This document shows positions 12,701-24,700 of a DNA stretch of 64,000 nucleotides, piece after piece. The stretch's first letter is position 1; every line of letters starts with the position of its first letter. Origin of the DNA: Bombyx mori. Taxonomy: Eukaryota > Arthropoda > Insecta > Lepidoptera > Bombycidae. Position numbers and translations under genes: made by a program. The notes under the pieces are model-generated. The model made no database searches. It had not been told where the DNA came from and saw only the letters and a list, made by a program, of their open reading frames with translations. Location of the stretch: positions 14,525,501 to 14,589,500 of the forward strand of contig NC_085121.1 in assembly GCF_030269925.1 (NCBI RefSeq). Reading direction: 5' to 3'.

Positions 12701-15700
12701 TTTTATATAATTATGTATTAAACTAACACACTGTAAAAGTAATAAATGTTATTTGCCATAGAATTTTTTTGTTTTCCTTTGTAACATATTATGGCCAGAC
12801 TAAGTTTAAATACCCTTTTGTTTATTGTTAAAGTCTGTGATCGAATTGAGAATTGAGAATATTGTTTGTCTTTAATATTATTTGTCTAGTGTAGTTTTGG
12901 CGAAATATGTGATTTTAGAAGTAAAGTCTTTGACAATAGCACCATGATAATCTTCAAACTTATATTATAATTTAAATTAATAATGATGGTCGAATGTTGA
13001 CTACTGGGCGAACACTAATATCTATTAATAGGGGAACAGTTAAATACCACTTATTACGTTTGTTTGTCAGCCGATTTAATTTTCATTTATATTAGCTTCT
13101 ATAGACGAGATTTAGGGTTATCTTATATTAGAAATAAAAATATGTACTATATTTTTTTTTAAATAAATCGTAAGAGAAAATGTAATACATAAAATACACA
13201 TCTTCATAATGTTAGGTTAATTTTAAGTTACATATAGCTAGTTTTAGGTTCGCTTATTATTGGGTTGTACAGGTTGCCTGATCAGTGAACTCTTCAAATG
13301 TGCAAAAATAATTCAAAGCATTGCAGTCTCTAAAATTTCCTACATTATTCATCTGAGGACGTATCGGAGGACCTATCCGCTGAAGTTGGGCACCCCGTCC
13401 ACCATCGGAGCTTGTGCACTTCAGAAAGTGAACATTAAAAATATTCAGCGCTGATAGTAGCTAGTTAATCCTCCATAGTTTACCTGGTCAGTGAACTCTT
13501 CAAATGTGCAAAATAATTTCAAAGCATTCAGGTCTCTAAAATTTGGTACATTCATCTGAGGACGTATCGGAGGACACATCCGCTGAAGTTGGGCCCCTCG
13601 TTAACCATCAGAGCTTGTGCACTTCAAACAGTAAATATTAAAAATATTTATTGGTGATAGTAGCTAATTAATCCTTCGCAAACTCCTGTCTGTGTACGTA
13701 ACCTAAGGCCATTTATTTTTAAGCTTAACAACAGACCGGCCGAGAGTTAAACTAGAGGTCACGATTTTGCAAACTCGCTCTACAAGGACAGAGTTAAAGT
13801 TTATATTCCAATAAAACTCCAAATTGCGTTTCTCGCTCTCCCTTTACGTTTTATTTGCGAACGTTACAACGGCATATAACATTTATTTGACGCATTATTG
13901 TGTGTAAGTAGAATAAAAGTTACATTGTTACTTCGATATATTATTATCAGTGGAAGGGCTAAAATTCAGTATGACGTCATATTCCTCATTTGGGTTTATT
14001 GAACTGTCTCGGAATGTACAGACATTAGGTCGCGTAGGCGTTTTTCATTGCTATAAATGAGATGACAAGTTCGCCGATGTATGGAATCTCAAATCTATAG
14101 TAATAGTAATAATATTATAAAGAGGAAAGATTTAGATTTGTTTGTTTGTTTGTTTCGAATAGGCTACGAAACTACTGGACCGATTTGAAAAATTATGTTT
14201 CCATTAGAAGCCGACATTGTCCCTGATGAACATAGGCTAATTTTTTTTTTTTTTTAATTTTTAATATTTCCGAAGCGAAGCGAGGGCGGGTCGCTAGTCA
14301 TATTATAAGAAGACTTTGCGTCATAAGTGGAAAAAAACCAGTAGACTTCTATATCCGTAGACTTGACTAGCTGACTGAATATAGCAATTTGAACATAGTT
14401 TATGTAGTATGAATGTTCACGTGTGCTCACGACCGACAGCTACTTAGTAAATTAAGTAAACGGTACGACAAAATTGCATTTTATTCGGGCGGTACAGAGA
14501 AGCTGAGGAGTACACGTTTGGGATGGTATGGACATGTGATGAGACGAAATTAAAATGAGGTTGTTAAGAGAGTGTTAACTATGAATGTGGAAGGATTTAG
14601 AGGAAGAGGTAGAGGGGAGTGAGCGAAGAAATGGTATATGATAGAAGAGTATGGAAAGAGAAAACATGTTGCGCCGACCCCAGGTGACTGGGAGAAGGGC
14701 AGGATAATGAATGAATGAAACAGAGTTTTGTAACCTCGCACGGTTATACCATATAATCGAGGCTTTAGACCTCATGTCTCAAAGTAGGTAGCGTCAATTG
14801 CGGCGTTGCTTTAATTAGTTTCGGTAAATACATCAAATACTTGAACCATAAAAAAAATACGCATTTGAAAAACAAAGAGTCAAGATTTGCATTTCAAACA
14901 CAATTCGGAATATCAATTATTAGTTCAGCAGTTTCCATAGGAATGTATGTAAATAAATTCATTATTACATTACAAAAAAGAAAAAATTAGTTCACTTGTA
15001 CACATAAAAGTGAGTTTTTGAGGTTTTCGTGAATGATAGGTGGAACACGTAATTTTACGATATTTTACACGAATGTTTTTTTTGTACTTTTCAGCTGTAA
15101 ATTTCAATTTTTGAAAGGGTTAACGAGCTCTTGGTTCATTTGATTACTACGGTCCATAGATATCGTTTGAAATATTTTCATTTAATGTCCCGGACTATTG
15201 TTCCGGACAGACTTTTATAGGTTAAACTTTATGCCATTTTCATAACAAAACAATCCAATAAAAGATTAAGACTATCGTTAATATCAAATTGGCAAAACCG
15301 TCCACGGATTACCCCGTCGACATTGTAGCAAAACACTTTACTACATAATAACTATTCCCGGGAACTTTTCGTAGTTCTAAACTTTGTTACGAAATGTTTA
15401 CATCAGTATCGCGAGCACGCCAGGCACACATTAAAACGTTATAAGAATATCGAGTCACTTTCTTGTAGTAAAACGTGTTAAGGGATTACAAATTTTCGTG
15501 CGCTTAACATAAAGGAGAGTTTGAATTGTTTCTGGAACAAAGTTCCTTATGGGACGATGCGGAGGGGTACCCTAACCGGGAAAAAACGTCCGTAACGTAA
15601 GATTTTTATGTGTAATGCACACAGTGTATGACTTAACTTTGTAAAACGTACAAATTAATAATGCACACAGTGTACGACTTAACTTTGTAATAGCGTTCGT

Positions 15701-18700
15701 TTGCGCAATACAGTAACTCTTATGCAAACAACCGTGAATGAAGTGTACCACAATAGGTTCGCACGTTACTAAATGACCGTGGGTTGTTGCGAAACCTCCA
15801 GTTTGAGGTTTGAGGTTGAGGTAGAGTGTTGATACCCACAGGTGCCGACTCACAAGAGGTCTTACCACCAGTAATTACGCATATTATAATTTTTCGGGTT
15901 TGATTTTTATTACACCATGTTATTCCTTCGTCGTGGAAGTCAATCGTGAACATTTGTTAAGTAGGTATTTCATTACAAAAATTGGTACCCGCCAGCAGGA
16001 TTCGAACACCGATACATCGCAAGATACAAATGCACCGAACGTCTTTTCCTTAACGCCATGACGACTTCATTGTTGGAAGACAGCCGCGGCCAGGAAGGTC
16101 AAGTACCTGGGCGTTACCCTGGATGCATCGATGACATTCCGCCCGCATATAAAATCAGTCCGTGACCGTGCCGCGTTTATTCTCGGTAGACTCTACCCCA
16201 TGATCTGTAAGCGGAGTAAAATGTCCCTTCGGAACAAGGTGACACTTTACAAAACTTGCATAAGGCCCGTCATGACTTACGCGAGTGTGGTGTTCGCTCA
16301 CGCGGCCCGCACACACATAGACACCCTCCAATCCCTACAATCCCGCTTTTGCAGGTTAGCTGTCGGGGCTCCGTGGTTCGTGAGGAACGTTGACCTACAC
16401 GACGACCTGGGCCTCGAATCAATGCGGAAATACATGAAGTCAGCGTCGGAACGATACTTCGATAAGGCTATGCGTCACGATAATCGCCTTATCGTTGCCG
16501 CCGCTGACTACTCCCCGAATCCTGATCATGCAGGAGGCAGTCACCGTCGACGCCCTAGACACGTCCTTACGGATCCATCAGATCCAATGACCTTTGCATT
16601 AGATGCCTTCAGCTCTAATACTAGGGGCAGGCTTAGGGACCCCGGTAACCGTACTCGTCGAACTCGACAAAGAGGTCGACGTGCAACCTAACCCATGCAT
16701 CAGCCCGCTGAGTTTCTCGCCGGATCTTCTCAGCGGGTCGCGATTCCGATCCGGTAGTAGATTCATTCGCGAAACAATTGCTCTTGAGCTGTTAGGTCTC
16801 CTTCGGAGGCGCTCGGGTAGCTGTTAGCAAATCCCACCCCTCCTGGCTGAGTCTTTGCTCGTCCACCTGTCCTGGTGAAACTGGAAAGGCCTCCGGGCCA
16901 CCAGTAATCCTTCAATCATAAAAAAAAAAAACAATTGGTGACGGTGTTCGCATTGCAATGTCGATGATCTCTAGTAATCTAGCTATCACCACGTCTGCCC
17001 ATCATCAAAAGCACTAAATAATTGATTAAAAATAGTGCGCGTACAACTTGGTGCACGAGGAAGAAGTGAACCTTATTTGGCGGTGTGTAGTATTGTGGAT
17101 TTCTCAATTTTAAATCCTTAAATCAAATTTATCTTGTCATAGGGAACGCTGTGTATAAGTATAAGAGAAACGACCTAGATCGCTTTGTCCTCTCCCTCTC
17201 TCCACGGTCGAGTGGGTCGCGAGACGCTCTGTCTTTTCTCTCACTCTCGCTCTTCCTAAATTATATCTTTTCTCTCTAGCCGTAACGAATCTGTTGCGAG
17301 TAAAATTTTACTCTCAAGGCATTTGTTTAGTGTAAGGAAGAACTAAAGAAGTTTTACTTAAATACAGAATCAAGTTATATGATATTCAATGATATATGCT
17401 TCGAGTATTCTGTCAGTAAGGAAACCAACAAGAAGACATTTTATTTATTTATTTTTTATTGCTTAGATGGGTGGACGAACTCACAGCCAACTTGGTGTTA
17501 AGTGGTTACTGAAGCCCATAGACATCTACAACGTGAATAGCGCCACCCGCCGTGAAATATGTGTTCTAAGGTTTCAGTATAGTTACAACGGCTGCCCCAC
17601 CCTTCAAACCGAGACGTATTACTGCTTTATGGCAGAAAATAGGCAAGGTGATGGTACTCACCCGTGCGGACTTGCAAGAGGTCTTAAAATCCATATTATC
17701 TCAACACTTAAAAATTTATATAACATGAGATTGAGTTGACGTAACATTTTCTACGGTACACATTAATTTTAAAGCCAACGCAGGTTTGAGGGTAATTCGA
17801 TACGTGATCTGCGTCACGCGATGACGTCACACCGTGCTTACCGAGGGCTAGGTCAAGTTTACTCAATGTTTTGGCATTTTCCGACAACCGATCCTATGAA
17901 AAGGAACGTAGGCGTTTAATGTAGAGGTATAGCAATGAAATTGAGAAATTACTTAGCGCTTTCGTCTTTGACAACGACATGTGGGCGTCAGAGTTTTCGA
18001 AAGCGATTTTTCGAATTACCATTTTATTTGAATGGAATAAAGTTTCAATTTGCTTAATTTTCTTTTCTTCTTCTTACTCTTATCCCACTGTATGGGGCTG
18101 GTGTAGTGTGGCCTTTGTTCCATTCAGGCCTATCATACGTCACGTCTGCACTCACACTCTTCTCACGTATACATTAGATTAAATTAATGGTCTGATTTAA
18201 TTTGATATAACTACTAATTAACGGTAAGCAGTGGCTTGGCTCTGCCTCTGGTATTGCTGATGTCTATGGGCAACGGTAACCACTCACCATCAGGTCGGCC
18301 GTATCCTCGTCTGCTTACAATGGCAAAAAAATATAAAAATAATAATAACGTGCCATTTAATCCGCTATTGTGGTTTGTTTTTCATTTATAGCCTAACTTA
18401 CATAGTTAAGTTAATAATAAATAATAGGGCTTTATAAATATCAAGCAACAAAAATACCTGTTAAATATTTTGTTTTAGTGAATGGGCTAAGCTCAGTGCG
18501 GCTTTAATTGGTTACAGGAGTCCATAGACATCACGATATGAATAGCACCGCTCACCTTGACACAATATGAGATTGATTTCTCAGCTATACGCAAAATACG
18601 CATACTTATAAACACTATAAATATTTTGAAGTGAAAACTTCTTTAGAATCGTTGTGATTTCAAACCGGATGCAACGAAAAAAACGACAGGTAAGAGACAC

Positions 18701-21700
18701 AAATACAAAAATGTGTAGGATGAAGCCAGCAAAGAATGAGACAGAAATATACATACTATTTAATACAGCGCCATCTGTGAGATTTTTTAATACTAACGTG
18801 TGTATGAAAGCTCTTGTAGTGAATTTTAATTTAGGATTATACGTGAAATTAAAATGTCAATTCACAGAGGGCGCTACCTTACAATTATTTACTAATGACA
18901 AAATTTTACATATACTTAAGACGTTTAGGATAATTGTATTTTAATTTTGGAAGGTTTCACTTCTACCACGTGTGAATTGCACACATGTAATTTTTTTTTT
19001 TTTATAATGACCTTTAATGACAACGATATTTTTTTCTCTAGTTCTCATTTTCATCACAATGTTTTTGAAGAGTACTACAGCACAATTTTTCGCTAAGCAA
19101 AAATCCACTCATGTAACGATTCACTTAAGCCTGGATCTGACATATACACGTCTAGTGCACTCGTAATCCGCTGCTAAACCGATGAAAGTACAAGAGAAAA
19201 ACAACTTAAACAGCTCGAAATACGGATCAATTTATTTTTAATAACCTGAAGTACAGTTTCGTTCTAAAAGGACCCTTGAAACTGCACCGACCGCATCCTT
19301 TGTTTTTATTCGTATTTGCACGTGGAGCCGACTCCCGGCTATATTGAATTACAGAAATAAAATACGGATTTTAATTCAAAAGTAAATTTTGTTGAAACGC
19401 TTATCCTGGTTAGTGGTTTTTCAAACGGAAAACATAAATTACCTATTGTTACGCGCTGGGGCTCGGGATAAATAAAAATTCTACCGAATTTACAAGTTAA
19501 CACTGTATTAGCACTTAAAACACTTCACAAACACTTTAAAATTCTCAATTCGCTTCTTCCGCTTCGCTTCAGGAATCCGTTCGCTGTTTCGCTTCGAGTA
19601 GTTCCTAATATTAACTGCGTGCCATCTCTGCAACGCTTTTATAGTCGAGACGAAATCCCTAGAATCGTCGAGAATATTCCACAAAAGTCGAGTATTGTGT
19701 GTTTCCGCTATCTGACAACAGATAGTTCTGTACTTCTCGAGCGTTCTAGATGCTACTAGATCCTTCGATATTCGTTCGGCTATTCGGCGATAGATGGCGT
19801 TACTCTTACAGGCTTAACACTATTAATTAATTTAAATTGGATGTCGAACGCGGTATTTGAACAGTATTGCATCTTTATTAGATATGGTTCGTCAATGGCC
19901 CACAATTTTGGTCCGGGACCAAGTCTCCGCACAAAATCCAATAGGTACTGAGAACTTTCGGTGTGCTTGAGACCGCCGTGGCCATTCACTAAATGTCTCC
20001 CCTAAAATCTCGCTCGAACATCTGATTTTCGTCCGAGATAGAACCTGGGAGGTGCAGGAGGCGTGAGAGCAGAGGAACACCACGCGTGGCTTCACCAAAA
20101 ACGTCTAGCTGGTGGAAACGTAGTCGTCCAGCCATTAAAACGTTCTACATCAGACATCTCGGTCGGTGGCCACTGCTTACTACTGAGGAATCGCGTTTGA
20201 GAAACACCGTGGAGAGGATGCATGCAGCGGCTACAGTTAGTATAGTTAGGCAAACTCAGCACAGAAACGGGCGGGCAATTGTTGAAAAGAGAGGAAAGAC
20301 AGAAAGCAATGACCTCGAACGATTGCTCAGAGCATTCCTGATGGAACATACGGTGCAGAGAACAAAGAGAACCGAAGTCCATTCGTAGACCCTGATGCTT
20401 CAAAATATCTACGAGAAAGAAATTATTCTTAGGAAGTCTTAGGTAATCTTAGGTATTTGGGTGCACCGGCCTAGATTTGGGAGTCTAACCACGAACATAA
20501 TAAAGTTGAGACTTTGACCAGTTGTGAAAGCTGTGAATTCGAATACCTTACTAAAAAATTAAGCCACAATTTTACCGTTGAAAGTTCACAGCTTACAGTC
20601 GTAAAGCTTGTAACAGTGGCCTTGCGTGTATCGACTAAACAGCTAACGCTATGGTTTTTCGTTGATTCAAAAGAACGTGGGTATCTATTTAATGTCTAAA
20701 TGTCTTTGATGAAACCAAACTCTGTCAATTCGATTGTTTAAATTGAATGATGTCCTTCAAACAAACGTCTTGTTGCCCTCATTTTCCACAGTGATGGCAC
20801 AACGGGAATACTTATGGCAATGTGATTTCTAGATTCACTGGTGGTTTTGTGAATCCAATACGAATGCAATAGTTATGATAATCCAACGTATTTCGGCTCC
20901 GAAAAAACATTGGAGTTTGAAGACTGTTATGATGTAATACGATTGAGAACAACTTATTGGGAGTGGCTTCTGTCTCAAGGTGGTTAGATTCACATACACT
21001 TACAAAATCCAGATTTTAGTTACGTAGGTACTTGATAAGTACCTTACCTATTTTGTCAGATTTCACTATATTTCAAGCTAATCTAGAAGTCTTGTTAACA
21101 AAATTACTTTTACTATGAACTGTTCTATCGTTTGAAGGGTCTTTATAAAATATAATGAAACCTTCACTACCTAATATGAGTAACAAAATTCAATGTCCAC
21201 TGGCACATGTAGCCACTTAACACTCATTCAAAAAATAAAATACTTACCTTCATGAGCATTCAAATTAATGTAAATAAATAAAGAAATAAATAATAAATAA
21301 ATAAATATTTACTAACAATCACGCCACGTTAACTGGTCCCGTGATAAGTTCGTAAAGAACTTGTGTTACAGTTAACCAGATAACGGAAATAAATGTAAGA
21401 TTTTTATTATACACATACATATATTTAATATACATCCATAACCCTGGAAAAGACATTTATATTTATCATACAAATATCTTCCCTTGGCGGGATTCGAACC
21501 CGCGACCCCCTTGTGTAGTGACCATGTCACTTACCACTTACCAGACACCAGACGGCCGTTGAAATACGTTTGATCAACCCACGATGTATTAACTCAATCT
21601 TATAATAGTACCTAAATCGAATGCCTTAAACTAGTAAAGAACCAACATCACTAACAGTATCTAGAAAATGCTTCTATCATGAATCGTAATATCCATTAAC

Positions 21701-24700
21701 GCGTTTTACCCCTAAGCTGACTCCATTGACACTGCACCGATCACAATCAAAGCTCCGCTGTATGCTGATTGATGTTAACGTGGCTTTTGAGCTTCGAATC
21801 GCATTAAAGACGACGCAGCGATTAAGCTCGCACGAACAGGCTTTTAAGCTCGCTAATGTCATTCGCGTATCCCATGAATCAAATTGAAATTTAAGGACGA
21901 GCCCATTAGAATTGTTAATATCTTAGAATTTGCATTGATTAAATCTAAAATCAGCTTCGGCGGTTCGAGACTTTGAAATGGATTGGTAATGTGTCTAAAA
22001 AGATTTGGAGTGAATTATGATTTTTAATGAAATATGATTTAAATATTACTAGTTATACTCTATCAAGATTCGCTGTTGAGTTCATGTTCAATGAGAAATG
22101 TTTGAAATACACGTATTTATTGAAACTCCTTAAACACATAATATTAGGGAACAACAGAACATTCTCTTAAGTGTGGATGATGCTAGTACATAGAAAGTTT
22201 CAACTCAATTTCAAGTCGTTTTGGCCCAAAGCATAAGACGTCCGGTGCATTCGTATGTAGCGATGCACCGGTGTTCGAAACCAATTTTTCTAATGAAATA
22301 CGTACTTAGCAAATTATCACGATTGACTTCCATGGTGAAGGAATAACATCGTGTAATAAAAATCAAACCCGCAAAATTATAATTTGCATAATTACTGGTG
22401 CCAGGACCTCTTGTGAGTCCGCACGGATAGGTACTACCGCCCTGCCTATTTCTGCGGTGAAGCAGTAATGCATTTCGGTTTGAAGGGCGGGGCAGCCATT
22501 GTAACTATACTGAGACTTTAGAACTTATATCTCAAGGTGGGTGGCGTTTTTACGTTGTAGATGTAAATGGGCTCCAGTAAGCACTTACCATCAGGTGGAC
22601 TGTGAGCTTAGACGGGTGGACACAATAAGTAATAAAAAGATAAAAGAAAAAAATTGCGCAGGTTTATTTATTAAGCTTAAGTAAAGCTTACTTATTGTTA
22701 CTGCAAGTTGTAGACATCACGAATGAGAGAACCTACCCAGTTAAACACACATGAGATCGATGTTTCAGTTGCTTTATGTGAGAACCCTTTCTTTGAAGCG
22801 AAACTCATAACTGCTTTGCTGCAGAAACAGGCTGCCTGATTATACTTATCCGTCCACGATCTACCTCGAACTTCTTTGATTGTTTCATAGAGATTATTCA
22901 ATCACAGGAAAGTACAGTATGTTGGGAGCCAGATCGGTATTGTTGTTTTGCCTTCTTTTTCTTGTATGCTCTAGTTTGGAAACCTATAATACAGTCGCTA
23001 TTAAGTAGTGAAAAAGCCATTTCACATTCAGTTTTTGGCCACGTTTACTGGAATATCTATAAAAATACATCTCAACTTCAAATCCAAGATAGACATCCAA
23101 AATCTTTGATTGGTTTTAACGGGATTACAAAATTGTTTCATCTAGTTAAAATATATCTTAAGTTTTACAAACTATACTATCTATTGTATAATGACATGAC
23201 AGAATTAAACATCAAACGATAATTGATAACACTCGCCTATTGTCCTTCAAAATGTTTTCGATGTGCATGTCTGTTCTATTGCTTATATGTATAATATGTT
23301 TTCTGGTGTTTTTCTGTGATGTTTGACTGTTGCTATTTTATTGTAAGCGTCTTAAGAATTTGAGTTTTTTTGAGTGTTACATAAAGTATTCACAAGTGTT
23401 CCACAGACGACAATATAATTAATTATTTAATAACGTCACCAATGACTCGGTTGAGGAAAATTACGAGTGTCGCACTCGGCATGTATGGCAATAGTATTCT
23501 GTTTGGTTTTCATGTGTCGTAGACTTAGTTGACTTGAAATGAAACATTAAGGACTAGAAATATGTATTATTATGTGTATATTTCTCAAAGAAAATAGAAG
23601 GTAGTTAGCTTTATATTCAAATTTCGACGAATAACAAACACCTAAGTCGTCTTTGACCACAAGAAGTTTTAAGCTATTGTACTTGCTTCGGCAGAAAAAA
23701 GGCAGTACATATACTAAAATTGGAACGATATAGAGAAGATTAGCATGGCCCCTGCGCACGGATGACACGCAAAATCGTGAAGCGTTCCACATTTTTTTAA
23801 ACGGTAGGCAGCGGCTTGGCTCTGCCCCTGGCATTGCTGAAGTCCATGGGCGACGATAACCACTCACCATCAGGTGGCCCGTATGCTCGTCTGCCTACAA
23901 GGGCAACAAAAAAAAAATTCGAAACACCGAAAATACGAATGAAACAAGTGAGAGATTAAATCATAAAACAGTTTTAATTGTATCACAATATTGAATCGAA
24001 TTCAGTCTTGCTTAGAATTGAAAATCGATAATGCGAAATATAATAAAGTATTATTAAAAGAATCACATGAAAGACGATTTTCAAATTCATTTATTTCGTA
24101 AGCATCGTAGAATCGTTATTATTGCAACGAAACCTCATTTACAGCACTTCTGAATATCATTATTTGGAACTGAAAAGCTTTGTGGCATGAACAGCTTTTG
24201 TGTTTCGCGAAAATAGAAGCATTAATAGCTTTCGAACCTTCAGCTAATACCGTCAATTGTGTTGATTAAACGAAAGGTGCTGATTAATGAGGTTTCGTTC
24301 CTGAATGTTCTGTGTCTCGTTGTGTATTATGTCCGTGTTGTGTTGCACAGCGAGCCTGCCCCCTCAGCAATGTCAGCACTCCATCAGTTCGGGGCAGAAA
24401 TGTTGCGTCTCTCTCGAGGCTTGGAAGCTTCCGCGGCGGCTAAACCGCAGTTTCGAGGGTATTTAACCAATTGGCAATATTTGTTGGCTTTGTCGTATCT
24501 ACTTCAATGCTTTTGTTATTTGATTTAAATTTTTTTTGTGTGTCTTAATGTAACTTTTCAGTTTTGTCCTTTTTAAAAAGATTATAAGAAGAATAACTGT
24601 AGAGGTAATGAATAACCTGTGTGATCTATCTCATTTTAATTAGTTCACTTTTCTAGGACAAACATCTCCGAAAGAGGCGGAATGCTGACGCCTGGTTCAT

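Larger units (their letters stand above)
11278..13017 (+). mobile_element. Helitron interrupted by a mariner
   Basis: The outer parts, 11278-11491 and 12805-13017, together match the minus-strand Helitron 2544-2966 in reverse: 'acgtgaagcaaaagc', 'ttcccacacttacag', the 'acattacacacact' block, 'tggcgaaatatgtgatttta' and the final 'gactactg'. The 3' terminus is CTAA instead of CTAG. It begins only 13 bp after the preceding Helitron. Confidence 0.65.

Noticed and set aside
16603..16827. Small open frame after Jockey ORF2 (and its twin at 41870-42094)
   Set aside because: It overlaps ORF2 in another frame and runs into the 3' UTR. Conservation is explained by the near-identity of the two copies.
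20086..20388. 100-codon frame in a G+C-richer block
   Set aside because: Open on both strands with no motif. Kept only as an unidentified stretch.
21480..21560. tRNA gene on the minus strand (box B 'gggttcgaatcccgcc')
   Set aside because: No paired acceptor stem, and it continues into a SINE body.
23679..23798. Functional U6 snRNA gene
   Set aside because: An insertion after the 5' stem, a mutated ACAGAGA box and direct fusion to a SINE-like tail.
24259..24528. Separate gene or extra exon upstream of the last receptor exon
   Set aside because: It does not join in phase with the receptor exons and has no recognised motif.
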